Assembly (NCBI GenBank): GCA_027603945.1 | Contig: JADIIU010000050.1 | Location: forward strand, 33,018 to 97,017 | Direction of reading: 5' to 3' | Source of the DNA: Terramyces sp. JEL0728 | Lineage: Eukaryota > Chytridiomycota > Chytridiomycetes > Rhizophydiales > Terramycetaceae | Length of the DNA stretch: 64,000 bases | Shown here: one piece after another, positions 9,724-20,385 of the stretch | Layout: each line of letters opens with the position of its first letter | Numbering within the stretch: the first letter of the stretch is position 1 | Notes under the pieces: model-generated | Databases searched by the model: none | What the model saw: only the letters and a program-made list of their open reading frames with translations | Told to the model about the DNA's origin: nothing | Position numbers and translations under genes: made by a program

Positions 9724-12700
9724 TTATTGGGGTGATTCGGAAAAGTTGATTGAGTTGGACCACGAAACCCCAAAGGCGTGTCTAACACAGGCAATGGCAA
9801 GATATGACATAGTGCCTTGAGGACCGTCTTGGCGCAGATCGAAAAAGATTCTTCTTGCAAGTCTTTGGTTTCTTTCGTAAGACAAATCAGAGCCAGCTTT
9901 GGTGGTGACAGTTGGTCTCGCTTCAAAATCAGCATGCAGTCCAGATTCTTTTGGAGGGACTTCGCTGATTCTCCTTGCTGCAGTTTGAACTGCCTCCAGT
10001 GAAATTGGCGTGTCTTCATCGTTATGAGCCGGTGCATTCTTTGTAATTGGTGTGCTGACAACAGATTGGACGGCTTGATGAATAATTGGGGCTTTGTGAA
10101 TCAAAGGAGTGACAACATTTTCATTGGATTTTTCAGAGATCCACTTATCCCAGAATTGACTAATTGCCTCATTAATCAAGTCAATCATGTTAATGGTCCG
10201 TCCACTTAATGATAGTTCTGGGTTTCGCTCTTCAATTCTTGAGATGACTACCAGACATTCAGTGGCGATTTGATGTTCAGCAGGATCTACAATGTTATCC
10301 AACAAATTTTCAACTTGCAAGGCTATCGTTAGCTCTGGCTGTTACCAAAATTCAATTCTTCGGGGGTACTTTCACTAATAGTTGGATGAGAGCTGAGAGT
10401 TGCATTATACACTACAATTGCAGCAGTCTTGCTAAGCACTTTCCATACTTTTGGATAGAAATCAAGCGGTACACGATTGAGAGCACCGTCATTACGTCTT
10501 CTGCGCAACCATCTACCTTGGGACGGCAAAATGGTAGCGATACTTGCTCTTCTGCATTCAGAACTAAGTCCATTCTCGACCAAATTGATTGTATGGGTAA
10601 TCTTTTCAGTTGGCCCCATCACAGACTTCTTATAGCTTTCAGGCACTGAGCCTTTAGGAGCACCCTTTGTTCCGATCATGCACCAGGAATCTCTGAAATG
10701 AACATTCCTTATCATATTTGAGCCTAATGACTCACAGGCAGCTTTCGCGCTTTCTGTTAGCTTCTCTGCAAAATCATCTTTACCAGCCAATACAACAATG
10801 ATGCCTTCGTCTAGCGAGTTGACCGATTGCGCAAACTTTTCGCTCTGTTTGTTAAACAGTAGTTACATCAATGTCTGAAGAAAAGATATCATAGTTTCCA
10901 AAGTCAATAATGGATCCGTCAATAGGATCAACCGCAACAAAGTTCAGACCTCGTCCAACGATTAATGGTACGTTTACACGTCCTCCGCCGCGTGTGATTT
11001 CAATTTCAGCGAAATTGCCAGCTTCAAACCCAGCTGAACGTACTTCTATCTTCATAGCGTCATTTGTTTCTTTCTTTTGCTTTCCTTCTTCCAAGGTGAA
11101 TCCCTTTGATCTTGGACTGGTGTTTCCAGAAGATATTCTCAAGTTCTCAACTTGATCGTGGGCAATCAATACTTGTTGAAGTAAAGATTTGACCTCATAC
11201 GGACTCAACTACAAATAAAATCGAAAATACCTGCATTAAATGTTCAATCGCATCTTCTTCGTTGCATTTCAAAGTCCTTGAGAGCTCCTCTCTCATTGCA
11301 ATTACGAAAAAGTGGATTCTGATTCTCATAATACCAGAAAATACTCCTGGTGAACCTCTGACCAGGGAGCCAAGATAAGTGATGATTTCTTGGATCAAGG
11401 GCGCTTCCCTGATGTCACTTGTACTACAGTTAGTGATTTTATTACCAATTATCGTAGATGATTTGGGATAACGCAGAAGGATTCTTTGGAGTGTTGATAA
11501 AGTATTCCTTTGGACGCAAACCAATCGTTACTGGTTTTTGACGAATTAGCAAGTCTGCCAAATTACTTGTCAACGAGTTGACAGTTTTGCGTAAGATCCC
11601 GGCAGCTTGACGCACTACGCTCCATAGTTTAGAATGCATAGCCTTCCAATAAACTTCGTCTAGCAATACATCCAAAGATGCCAAACCTGGAACCACAAAC
11701 GAACCGCCATGGCATGAGTATAGATAATGCAGCAAATCAATTTGGTCGTACAAGTTGCTGCAGCTGAAGAGCATATCAATTGCTTGTGGAGTTTGATCTG
11801 GATTGCCCAAAGTCAACGAAACTGGCTGTGCGTGGTCACCGTCATCATGTACAGGCGAATCGGATCGCATACTAGGCCCTAGTATATTTTCATCCTTTAG
11901 CTCTTCATCAACAAGCGTGAGCTCTTCCGCATCTGGCTGATATCCAAGTGATTTTGCAAGAGGACTTTTTAATGATGTCGCATCGATAATGGATCTATTT
12001 CTAGAAGGTATTCCCTCGCCGCGAATTGGTGATTTGGACGTTCCAGTGGTATTGATTTTCAATTTTTGCTGTGCAACTTCTTCTACAGTGTGTTCTCTGA
12101 GAATCTCATCCCAGTCTTCTTTGGCGTCAACACTCCTGTTAACAAGAAAGTCCAATGATTCGATACAAGCAGTGTTGATCATTTCACTCAGACGGCCAAC
12201 TCTAACTCGCGTTCCGTTACAGATACCAGATGAGCCAATGGATATTAAAAAGTTGAGAAGGTTCTTTTTGCCGTTATCTCTTTCGTCATAGTCCATATTT
12301 CCAACCATTTGATGCGTCAACATTACCACCATAGTTGGTCTTCCGTTGGACATCCACAAATTACGCACAGAAGAAATTTCTTGTTCAAACAGCGAAACTA
12401 GATAATTGTTGTCGCTTACAATGTACTATAATTAGCAAAACTTACAAACTCCTCTCTGTCCATGAAATGCGGCAAGAAAGCATACAACTGTCCTTGACAT
12501 CTGTAGATTTTACATGTGCTGAGGGACCCCATGGGACGATCTGGTCTTCCACTAAGACCTAGCTTTTCATTTGCCCCGAGTAGTGCATATGCATCGCGTA
12601 AACACGACGGCTTGGAGATTGAGATTGGAGAGCAGTTTTCTTTGATGTAGGTTTCCAATCCATACGTCAAAAGTTTCGATTGCAATTCTTTTGATTCCGA

Positions 12701-14217
12701 AAGCAAGACAATTTGCACCATAGTATCAGAGGCGTTGACGGAATGAAGGCTGCTGAATCTTCTTCCGAGTGGATCAATGTCTGCAACCGAAAGATAATTA
12801 TCGTAAATCAAATTTCCAAGAATATACAGGGATTGTGCCCAAACAAGAGGGATATTTTGATTGGGTACCCTTTCTTGAGAGCCAGGATTCGCTCTTTCTT
12901 CTTCAATCAATTCTTTTGGAACAATGTATAGTTCAGGAACCAGTCTCATATTGTATTCTGGCTCTTCATCTTCATTTCCTTCTTCGACCTTTGTTTTCAT
13001 TGCCAAGGAGTTTGAGTCTACCAGTAAAGCGTCCATCAATTTCCTGTAATGTTCAACTTGTTCGTGGTTGTTGTTGAATATTCCGTCCAAAATTAAGTAA
13101 GTAAAGAATAACGGCCATTCTGACTCTACGTTTTCAAAAATCTTTAGTTCGTGGGGCTCATAATACAGTCTATATCAAACTACAGCTACCTGTTGTGATC
13201 TTCTAGTACCGTTTGATGTCCATCTCGCAAAAACCGTTTACATCCATACGTACCTCCCAACTTTTTAATGATGTTTTTGCGGGTAAGTTCAGTCAATTCA
13301 GCGTCGCCAATAGCAAATGCAGGGAATGAAATAACAGCTAGTAAGGCTGCGTCAATTTCTTTGGAAGGGGATTCTCGTGGCAATGCAGAGTGTAAAGTAG
13401 TGTAGTTTCTAGCAATCTCATCTGGCAATACATGAATAACGGAAGACGAACCACCTCTACTGCCAAATAGGTTTACTCCATTAATCGCTTGGAGTGCTGC
13501 GACTACCATGCCGATACTCGAGCAATTCAATTCCGGCTCGCCGTGGTTCATCTTTGTTAATAGCTACGTACCTTATTTCCTCTTTCCCAAATACCATAAT
13601 CAGGGGTTCTATAACCTCTTTCGATATAAAACACGAGATTTTGAATAAATTGAACTTCGTCAGTGGTATAAATGATGTGCAAACCACTCACAGTCATTTG
13701 CGCGAGCATCAACAAAAAGATACTGGTTGCATCGATTTGCAGATGCCCCCACTGATTATCTCCCACAACAGTATCTCCGGTTTGAGTGTTGTATTTCGCA
13801 TGCAGAGCTTGATCCAATGCTTGGGTTCCTTTAAACTTTTCCACCTTGGCAGCTTGGCGCATCATAGCGAATAACAATCCTCTCATACACTTGATAGTGG
13901 CGTGCTCAAGCTCGTCTATGTTAATTGTAACGTACATGCACGTCCTTGATCATCATCCAATCTTCGATATGCAAGCCCCAGACCCCATACAGCAAGGATT
14001 GAGTAGACGTTATCTCTGAATGTAAATAAAATGAATACCTGACCCACGCATCTCTGTAGTCACCGTGTGTTGTAATTGCAACAGAGGCAGGGATCTAGTA
14101 TAAGCGAGGATCTACCAAACCGCTGGCTGCATTCTGCCGTGCTAAAATGATTCTAGTTACTTCTTGATAGTATTTTTCTAAATCTTCCTGTGCCTTCCTC
14201 ACCTTTTTTGAAGCCAT
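9724..14217 (-). CDS. Phosphorylase kinase regulatory (alpha/beta-type) subunit with an inserted ILEI/FAM3-like domain
   Basis: Eleven exons and ten introns of 20-23 nt (14095-14115, 14016-14038, 13916-13935, 13552-13571, 13170-13189, 12426-12445, 11424-11445, 11209-11230, 10845-10866, 10323-10345) give 1426 residues. The N-terminal glucoamylase-like domain is clear: [21 protein letters not shown], then [44 protein letters not shown] and [10 protein letters not shown]. The C-terminal part has [27 protein letters not shown] and ends GTMSYL, as in animal PHK alpha/beta. These subunits hold the catalytic gamma subunit inactive until phosphorylated, controlling glycogen breakdown. Between [14 protein letters not shown] and GRWLRRRR an extra ILEI-like domain is inserted (separate entry). 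An upstream open frame may add N-terminal sequence. Confidence 0.92.
10658..11055 (-). other. ILEI/PANDER (FAM3-type) domain inserted in phosphorylase kinase
   Basis: Within the phosphorylase kinase gene the sequence runs [19 protein letters not shown], then [27 protein letters not shown], then [28 protein letters not shown] and [13 protein letters not shown]. This is the pattern of the ILEI/PANDER (GG) domain of FAM3 cytokines, CEMIP/TMEM2 and the POMGNT1 stem: S-A-G-x-x-x-G, R-G-L-N-V-V-V-D-P, K-D-D-A, L-G-S, F-R-D-S-W-x-x-x-G-x-K-G. A 22-nt intron (10845-10866) splits it. Its first half is in the same uninterrupted exon as PHK residues before it, and its second half is in the same exon as PHK residues after it, so it is truly internal and not a neighbouring gene. 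In POMGNT1 this fold binds sugar. Confidence 0.85.
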
Positions 14218-14892
14218 TCGTGATTTCGGGGAAAATGAAGTGGCTTCATCTATTGAGGAATTTCACCAACAATTTGGTAGTAATAAACGGCAGTGCTTAT
14301 ATCCGGAAGCGACTCTATTATAACGTTTGCAGTCGCCCTGAACATTTGAGGAATTTTGGGCCGATACAGTGCGTGTATCTAATCGTTCACACTCGTCTCT
14401 TGTCGAACAGGGTGATATTTCATCGGGAGCTGCCAAGGTGGATTAACTGGGTAATGCATACAATAGCGCATTGAAATCGCGAAAATTACCGTGGATTATC
14501 TTTCCATATCGCCATGTACTTAAAACGAAGAGCCAAAGTATCACCAGAACCATCTAATGCTTCAATTCACGTCAAACCATCTTTCAAGTACTCATTATTA
14601 ACATGCAGGTTGAAAAACCAGGAGATTCTGGACACGGTTGTCAAAGTTTTGCATAGTAATACTTATACGCTCTTGTTTCGCTCACATTACAGCTGAGATT
14701 TTCAAACCTGACGTATAATAAACACTTTTCGAGCCAGTATTAGCCGCTCGCAAATGCTAAATTTATATGCTGTAATATTGCTGATTCGAGGTCTTTTTCT
14801 GTGCCATTAATCCTGCTGATATGCTGTGCGGTCCATTCATCTAACTGGCTGGCTTAGTCAGCAAAGATCCATCTCTTTTTAACTTTGAAAAA
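14218..14892. other. Intergenic region with unresolved minus-strand coding-like pieces
   Basis: Upstream of the phosphorylase kinase ATG the minus strand keeps an in-frame path. A 17-nt GTG..TAG gap at about 14236-14252 would join the kinase to an open stretch reading ...PQMFRATANVIIESLPDISTA, and further up a frame reads RISWFFNLHVNNEYLKD. I could not connect these to a start codon with standard introns. They may be an N-terminal extension of the kinase, a separate small gene or chance. The rest should hold the promoters of both divergent genes. Confidence 0.3.
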
Positions 14893-16179
14893 ATGAGCGA
14901 GCCTGATTCCCCAACAACTACAGCGCTATCATCTGCACTCTCTTCGATCACCTTGGACGCAAAAAAGAAATACCGTCCAGCTACAGAATGCGTATTTGTA
15001 GAAAATACTGGTGTTCAAGATAATTACAATGCATCTTCGATTCCAATTTATCAAACGGCAACCTTTAAACAAACAAACGCAAGTGAAATGGGAGAATACG
15101 ACTATTCAAGATCTGGAAATCCAACTCGTACTTTTGTTGAATCGCATTTGGCAAAGTTGATGAAGGCTGAACGAGCACTGGTTACAAGTAGTGGAATGAC
15201 TGCTCTTGATATTATTCTGCGTTTGGTAAAGAGCGGACAAGAAATAGTTGCTGGCGATGATATTTACGGCGGAACTAATCGGCTACTAACTTTTTTCAAA
15301 ACTCAAAATAGTGTTGTTGTTCACCATGTTGACACAACCGACCCAAGTTGCGTAGACAGGGTATTAAACGAAAAAACAAGACTAGTGTTGCTGGAAACTC
15401 CAACGAACCCTCTGATCAAGATTGTTAATATTATCGAAATATGTAGAATGGTAAGGGCAAAATGTCCAGACTGTTTGGTGGTTGTAGATAATACAATGAT
15501 GTCACCATATTTGCAAAACCCGCTTGAACTTGGTGCAGATATAGTTTATCATTCCGGTACTAAATATCTATCTGGACATCACGATTTGATGTGTGGTGTA
15601 GTTGGAATGAAGAATGCAGAACTTGGACAGGTTTTTATGATGTAATTTTAGCAACTGTACTTTGTGGTTAATGCTACCGGCGTTGGTTTGGCTCCGTTCG
15701 ATTGTTTTTTGTTGATGAGGGGTATCAAGACTTTATCAGTTCGTATTGAGCGACAGCAAGAATCGGCAATGAAAATTGCACAGTATCTAGAAAGAGTAGG
15801 ATTTAAAGTCCGATATCCTGGGTTAAAATCGCACCCCCAATACGATCTTCACCACAAAATGGCTCGCGGATCAGGGGCTGTATTGTCTTTTGAAACTGGA
15901 GATGTAATCAAGAGTGAAGCAATTGTAGAGTCGACCAGATTGTGGCTGATATCAGTCAGTTTTGGATGTGTCAACTCGTTGATTAGGTAACTGTTGATTA
16001 ATAGTAGTATGCCGTGCAAAATGTCGCACGCATCTATCCCTGAAAAGGTAAGGAAAGAAAGAAACCTGCCAGAAGATTTGATTAGATTGTGTGTTGGTAT
16101 CGAGGACGTGGACGATTTGCTGGAAGACCTGGAGAATGCTCTAATATCTGCTGGGGTTATTACCAATAAACAAATGTAA
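14893..16179 (+). CDS. Cystathionine beta/gamma-lyase-type PLP enzyme
   Basis: Three exons with introns at 15631-15651 (21 nt) and 15987-16004 (18 nt, among the shortest here) give 415 residues. It is a Cys/Met-metabolism PLP enzyme: YDYSRSGNPTR, SSGMTALD, DDIYGGTNRLL, LETPTNPL, VVDNTMMSPYLQNPLELGADIV, and HSGTKYLSGHHD with the Schiff-base lysine. The C-terminus has SHASIP and GIEDVDDLLEDLENAL. The GHHDLM and CKMSHASIP details resemble fungal cystathionine beta-lyases (STR3 type), which split cystathionine to homocysteine, pyruvate and ammonia. A gamma-lyase role cannot be excluded from sequence alone. Likely cytosolic or peroxisomal. Confidence 0.88.
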
Positions 16180-16252
16180 TTAGACATTCATAACCGAAAT
16201 CAAATTACTACTTTATTGAATGAATACAACATTAAAACTAATTTATTCTCCC

Positions 16253-17220
16253 TTAGAAGGAAACCATTTTGGTAGAGTCTTCCTGGTCAACCCACCCTTC
16301 ATTGCGAATGAACCCAATCATGTTCAAAACACCGCCGCAATTCATCCCAATGGTGCATAAAACAATCATCCAGTCTTCATAAATATTAAACACACTCATA
16401 AGAACGTAAGGAGTAGTGCCGGACCATTGAATAAAGTAATTAAGGACAAAAGTCATGATTTTTCTAGCTGCAATTTCAAGCAATCTTTCGCGCTTGTAAT
16501 TCTTTTGTGGTTTCGCTGGTGTGGTAACAGAGTGCTTTTCAAAGACTGAAATTGATTCTCTATTTGTTGAACCAGATTCCAACTCTCTAACAGCGTTTTG
16601 TGCATTCATTAATACAATCCAGACTTTGGCTGCGAAAAAGAGTGTGAGCAAAAACAATGTAACTTCAACCAGGATTACCAGATATTGAATGGTCTTGTTG
16701 TCGGCAAACATTCTAAGGTTATTGCAATTTACTCTTCATAGCACCAATACCATGAGGAACCTGCACTTGGTATAGTAACAAATCCCATCAAAATTGCAAA
16801 GATAGCGACAGTAAGCAACAACTTCCAGTCTCCTGCACCCAAGTCAATATGTTTACCAAGTACGATCGTTGAAAAGGTAATAAACGTTACTGAGCACACC
16901 AACATCATATTTGAGAATCCCGACACACTGACAGCAGTAGCTGTGATTTTACACATAGGCTCATCCCAATTTTTGCTAAAAATCACATCGTGCAACTGGT
17001 CTGTCATCAACGAAACGTAGAGCATCAAGTCTGTGATTGCAATGTAGAATGGAAAACGAAGTGTAATTGGTCTCTTGCCCAAACGCACCCATCTGGACAC
17101 AATTCTGACTATGATATATATGGAGCAAATTGCAGAGAGTTGCATAATGGTGAATCCAACTCCGTACACTAACCCACGGGCATCCTGGGTGTAAACTGGA
17201 TGACTTGTGCTGTTAAACAT
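16253..17220 (-). CDS. Seven-transmembrane receptor (cAMP-receptor-like/GPR1-like)
   Basis: Two exons joined over a 20-nt intron (16713-16732) give 315 residues. Seven hydrophobic helices are visible: about residues 20-40, 55-75, 95-115, 130-150, 170-195, 250-270 and 280-300. A short N-terminus carries an N-x-S glycosylation site. A large third intracellular loop (about 200-240) is rich in Ser and Lys, and the tail is short. The layout and the W-rich second extracellular loop (SSWYWCYEE) suit fungal nutrient/cAMP-type GPCRs of class E. The ligand is unknown. It diverges from the DUF1254 gene. Confidence 0.7.
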
Positions 17221-17777
17221 CTGTGGAAAATTGGGAATGGCTATGGCCGAAATATATAGGTAGAGGTCCCTCGCATTTCTATTTTAGGAAGCAAATGAAA
17301 TTCCTGATTCAATTTCAATTTTCATGGGAAAATGGCAGTCATGATAGTTGGTTTAACGGAAGGGAGTTTCTAATTAAGAAAGACGAGGAAAATACCGCTA
17401 CATATTCTAATACTCAATTATGACAGCATTGTGGCACCGTTGCTGACAAAATTGGAAGGGTGGCAGGAACCGAGGCTTCAATTGAGCATTGAGCACTGAC
17501 TTGTTGGAGTGGAAGCAATGAGGGAGCGGGCTTTATATAGGAATGCTTGGAAAAGAACTATTTGCAGAATGATTTGGCCAGCAAATAGCCTTTAGAGTTC
17601 AGCTTGAATCAAAAGCAGTCCCATTCACTCCTTGGGATATAGGCTAAATGGAAAACAGAGATAGAGGACATGTGAAATTACCAATTCAACAAAGATGTAA
17701 TGCTCTGAAACCTTGTCATATCCGTAAATGGATGCAAAGGCCTATGGCACTTGCAATCGGCCAGAGCAGGAAAAAGA
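17221..17777. other. Intergenic region upstream of two divergent genes
   Basis: About 560 bp between the receptor gene and the secreted DUF1254 protein. It contains a TATATAGG-like element near 17533 and several A/T-rich runs. I see no coding frame, RNA gene or repeat worth calling. Confidence 0.3.
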
Positions 17778-17785
17778 TATAAAAA
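17778..17785 (+). promoter_or_regulatory. TATA box of the DUF1254 gene
   Basis: TATAAAAA lies 27 bp before the ATG at 17812. If used, the 5' leader would be almost nil; a second TATAAAT-like run overlaps the ATG itself. Confidence 0.4.
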
Positions 17786-17811
17786 GATGGAAATCGCTGG
17801 GAAAGCTATAA

Positions 17812-19281
17812 ATGCTTCTTCAAGTAGCCATTAGCCTCCTCACTTGCTCTGTGTCTGCCCAATCTCAAGATCAAGTATCAAACGCCTTTGTTTATGCACT
17901 CCCTGCTGGTGAATATATGAAAACAAAGATGCGCCTCTTCTACAAGTATCCTAATTCCTACAACGGATTTGCATTGAACCAACCGCTTGTGCCAGACGAG
18001 ACTTTCACTGCGGTAGTGGCTCCTAATGTCGACACTGTCTATTCGGTAGGTATTTTCGACCTGGCTGCTTCCCCAAGATTAATCACTGTTCCTCCAGTCG
18101 CTGATGGAAGATACGTCGTCAATGATTTTGCTGATCCTTATGGGAATGCGCCGTTTGCATTCAACACTATCAAAAACCCTAAAGGTGGAAACTATTTGAT
18201 ATATGGCCCTGCAACAACTGATGCTGAAGCTGCCACTCTCAGTGCTCAAAACGCTGCAACTCCAATTAAATACAATACTTCTGATGCTATGGTATTGTTG
18301 CGTGCTCGCCATAATGCCACTGATGCTCAACAAGCTGCCGACTTTTTGTCCTCTTATAAAGCAGCTAGACTTAATCCTGGAGACGATGTTCCTCTTGCAC
18401 AAAAGTTTAACCAAACAGTCATGCAAATGGCTGCATTTGGGTTGCAAATTACTGATATTGCCTTGCTGGCTTCTCAATACTCCAACTCTATCCAAAACTC
18501 TACTACTGGATGGAGATGGGCTTTGATGGGTCTAAAGTACGTTGAGCCTTCTACTAAAGAATCAGCTGCCTACGTCCAATCGTTCCAATCTGTCGTTGAT
18601 CAAGCTACCAGTGATCCAACTTACCTCAAACAGATTGCAGCTCAAGTTCCATCTATTATCTCCACCATCAATGCTGGTGTAAGTCGAGTTGGAACACAGT
18701 ACAAAACAGGATGGACCGCTACTAATAACCCGGTTGTCGGTAATTTTGGAGATGATTATTTGGCTAGAGCTGCAGTTGCTTATGTATTGTACCTGGGATT
18801 GCCTCCTGCTCAAGCAATCTACTTTCAAACTACTGTTGATCCTGTTACTAACAAGCCGTACAGTGGATCAAACGTTTATCAACTCACCTTTGCTAAATCG
18901 CAGCTTCCTCCTGTTGACGGATTTTGGTCACTTACTGTTTACTATGGAGTAGGAGATTCATCGTACGGATACTTGGTAGGTAATCCTATTGGACGCTTTG
19001 AAATTGGCGATCGAACCCCGGGATTAGTTTACAATACTGATGGATCATTGACAGTTACATTTTCCGCGGCCAAACCAGCGGATGCAGCAAACTGGCTTCC
19101 AATCGGCGCTGGAAGAACATTTGAAGTATTCCTAAGAACATATGCTCCAAAAGACTCAATCTCTCAATTTACACCTCCTCAAATCGCCAGTGTTTCGGAT
19201 AGCAATGTGATACTATCTGGTGCAACGCGTTCGCCATTTGGATTGGCTGCAATTGCAATGTCTTTGTTTGTTTTCCAATAA
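17812..19281 (+). CDS. Secreted DUF1254/DUF1214-domain protein
   Basis: Intronless, 489 residues. The first 16-19 residues (MLLQVAISLLTCSVSAQSQ) form a short signal peptide. Residues about 25-150 match DUF1254: Y.KTKMRLFYKYPNS, VVAPNVDTVYSVGIFDL, then YVVNDFADPYGN. Residues about 350-460 match DUF1214: FWSLTVYYGV, IGRFEIGDRTPGL and NWLPIGAGRTFEVFLRTYAPK. Both domains are common in bacteria, usually together, with unknown biochemical function. The last 16 residues are hydrophobic after a small-residue stretch (SGATRSPFG), as in GPI-anchored proteins. The lack of introns in an intron-rich neighbourhood and the mainly bacterial family suggest acquisition by transfer, but other intronless genes occur nearby. 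Confidence 0.85.
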   Translation: MLLQVAISLLTCSVSAQSQDQVSNAFVYALPAGEYMKTKMRLFYKYPNSYNGFALNQPLVPDETFTAVVAPNVDTVYSVGIFDLAASPRLITVPPVADGRYVVNDFADPYGNAPFAFNTIKNPKGGNYLIYGPATTDAEAATLSAQNAATPIKYNTSDAMVLLRARHNATDAQQAADFLSSYKAARLNPGDDVPLAQKFNQTVMQMAAFGLQITDIALLASQYSNSIQNSTTGWRWALMGLKYVEPSTKESAAYVQSFQSVVDQATSDPTYLKQIAAQVPSIISTINAGVSRVGTQYKTGWTATNNPVVGNFGDDYLARAAVAYVLYLGLPPAQAIYFQTTVDPVTNKPYSGSNVYQLTFAKSQLPPVDGFWSLTVYYGVGDSSYGYLVGNPIGRFEIGDRTPGLVYNTDGSLTVTFSAAKPADAANWLPIGAGRTFEVFLRTYAPKDSISQFTPPQIASVSDSNVILSGATRSPFGLAAIAMSLFVFQ

Positions 19282-19454
19282 ACCTTTTTCCTTCCAGCAC
19301 GTTTAAATTTTCCATTCGCAAGCTCTTGCTAAATCTTTCTAGTTCTTTGCCAACGTTTTTCCACTGCAAGAAATCAATAGAATTTTTTCCACTGTGAGGT
19401 TAAATTTTCCGCGAATCGTATAAAAGGTTTACCAAACAACGGCACCAACAATCA

Positions 19455-20336
19455 ATGCTCAAATCAGTCGTTAAAAAGGTGGTATCTGTGGAACAAAGCG
19501 AAGGTGTAGGCGCTAGAGTCCGTCGTTCAATCGGCACATCAGAATTGCGCAACCTGGATCCATTCCTAATGCTTGACGAATTCAAGCTGGCCAAGCAAGG
19601 ACAAGGCGAACCTCCTGCTGGGTTCCCAGACCATCCACATAGAGGCTTTGAAACAGTAACTTATATGCTAGAAGGTGTATTTGACCACGAAGATTTTGCA
19701 GGACATCGAGGAACAATCCACCCAGGAGATGTTCAATGGATGACTGCAGGCAAAGGAATTGTACACGCCGAAATCCCACATACTCTCCCATGTCTTGGAT
19801 TGCAACTATGGCTCAATTTACCAGCAAAAGACAAGATGATGAACCCAAGGTATCAGGAACTGAAATCAGCAGACATTCCAGTCGCAGAAAAAGACGGTGT
19901 CAAAGTCAAAGTTATTGCTGGAAATTCATTTGGAATCGATGCCAAGATTGATACCAAATCTCCCATCTATTATCTGGACGTCAACATGCAGCCTCACAAA
20001 TCATTCATCCAGACCGTTCCCGCCAACTGGACCATCTTTATTTATACTTTGAACGGTGCTGGTAAATTCGGTAAAGAAAAAGTAGAAAGTGAAGCGCATG
20101 CTACTTTGGTGTTTAGCAAAGAAGGCGACCAGGTCCAAGTTGAAAGTGGAGACGAGCCGCTTCGATTCGCGTTGATTGCTGGAGAACCAATTGGCGAACC
20201 TATCGTCCAACACGGTCCATTTGTCATGAACACCAGAGAACAAATTGTGCAAGCCATGCAAGACTATCAGCTTGGTAGAAATGGCTTTGAACGGGCAGGA
20301 AAGTGGAGAAGCGAAATTGCGCATCAATTCCGATAG
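19455..20336 (+). CDS. Pirin
   Basis: Intronless, 293 residues, ATG at 19455. Typical pirin bicupin: RSIGTSELRNLDPFLMLDEF, FPDHPHRGFETVTYMLEG, DFAGHRGTIHPGDVQWMTAGKGIVHAE, then LGLQLWLNLPAKDKM. The metal ligands (two His of DHPHRG, His and Glu of GIVHAE) are all present. The C-terminal cupin ends with GPFVMNTREQI..A..DYQ.G.NGFE. Pirins bind iron; some act as quercetin 2,3-dioxygenases and some as nuclear co-regulators. Length is normal for the family. Confidence 0.95.
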   Translation: MLKSVVKKVVSVEQSEGVGARVRRSIGTSELRNLDPFLMLDEFKLAKQGQGEPPAGFPDHPHRGFETVTYMLEGVFDHEDFAGHRGTIHPGDVQWMTAGKGIVHAEIPHTLPCLGLQLWLNLPAKDKMMNPRYQELKSADIPVAEKDGVKVKVIAGNSFGIDAKIDTKSPIYYLDVNMQPHKSFIQTVPANWTIFIYTLNGAGKFGKEKVESEAHATLVFSKEGDQVQVESGDEPLRFALIAGEPIGEPIVQHGPFVMNTREQIVQAMQDYQLGRNGFERAGKWRSEIAHQFR

Positions 20337-20385
20337 TCTAATAAAATGTTTGTCTTTATAATGCATGAATCTAAACGAAATCTGT

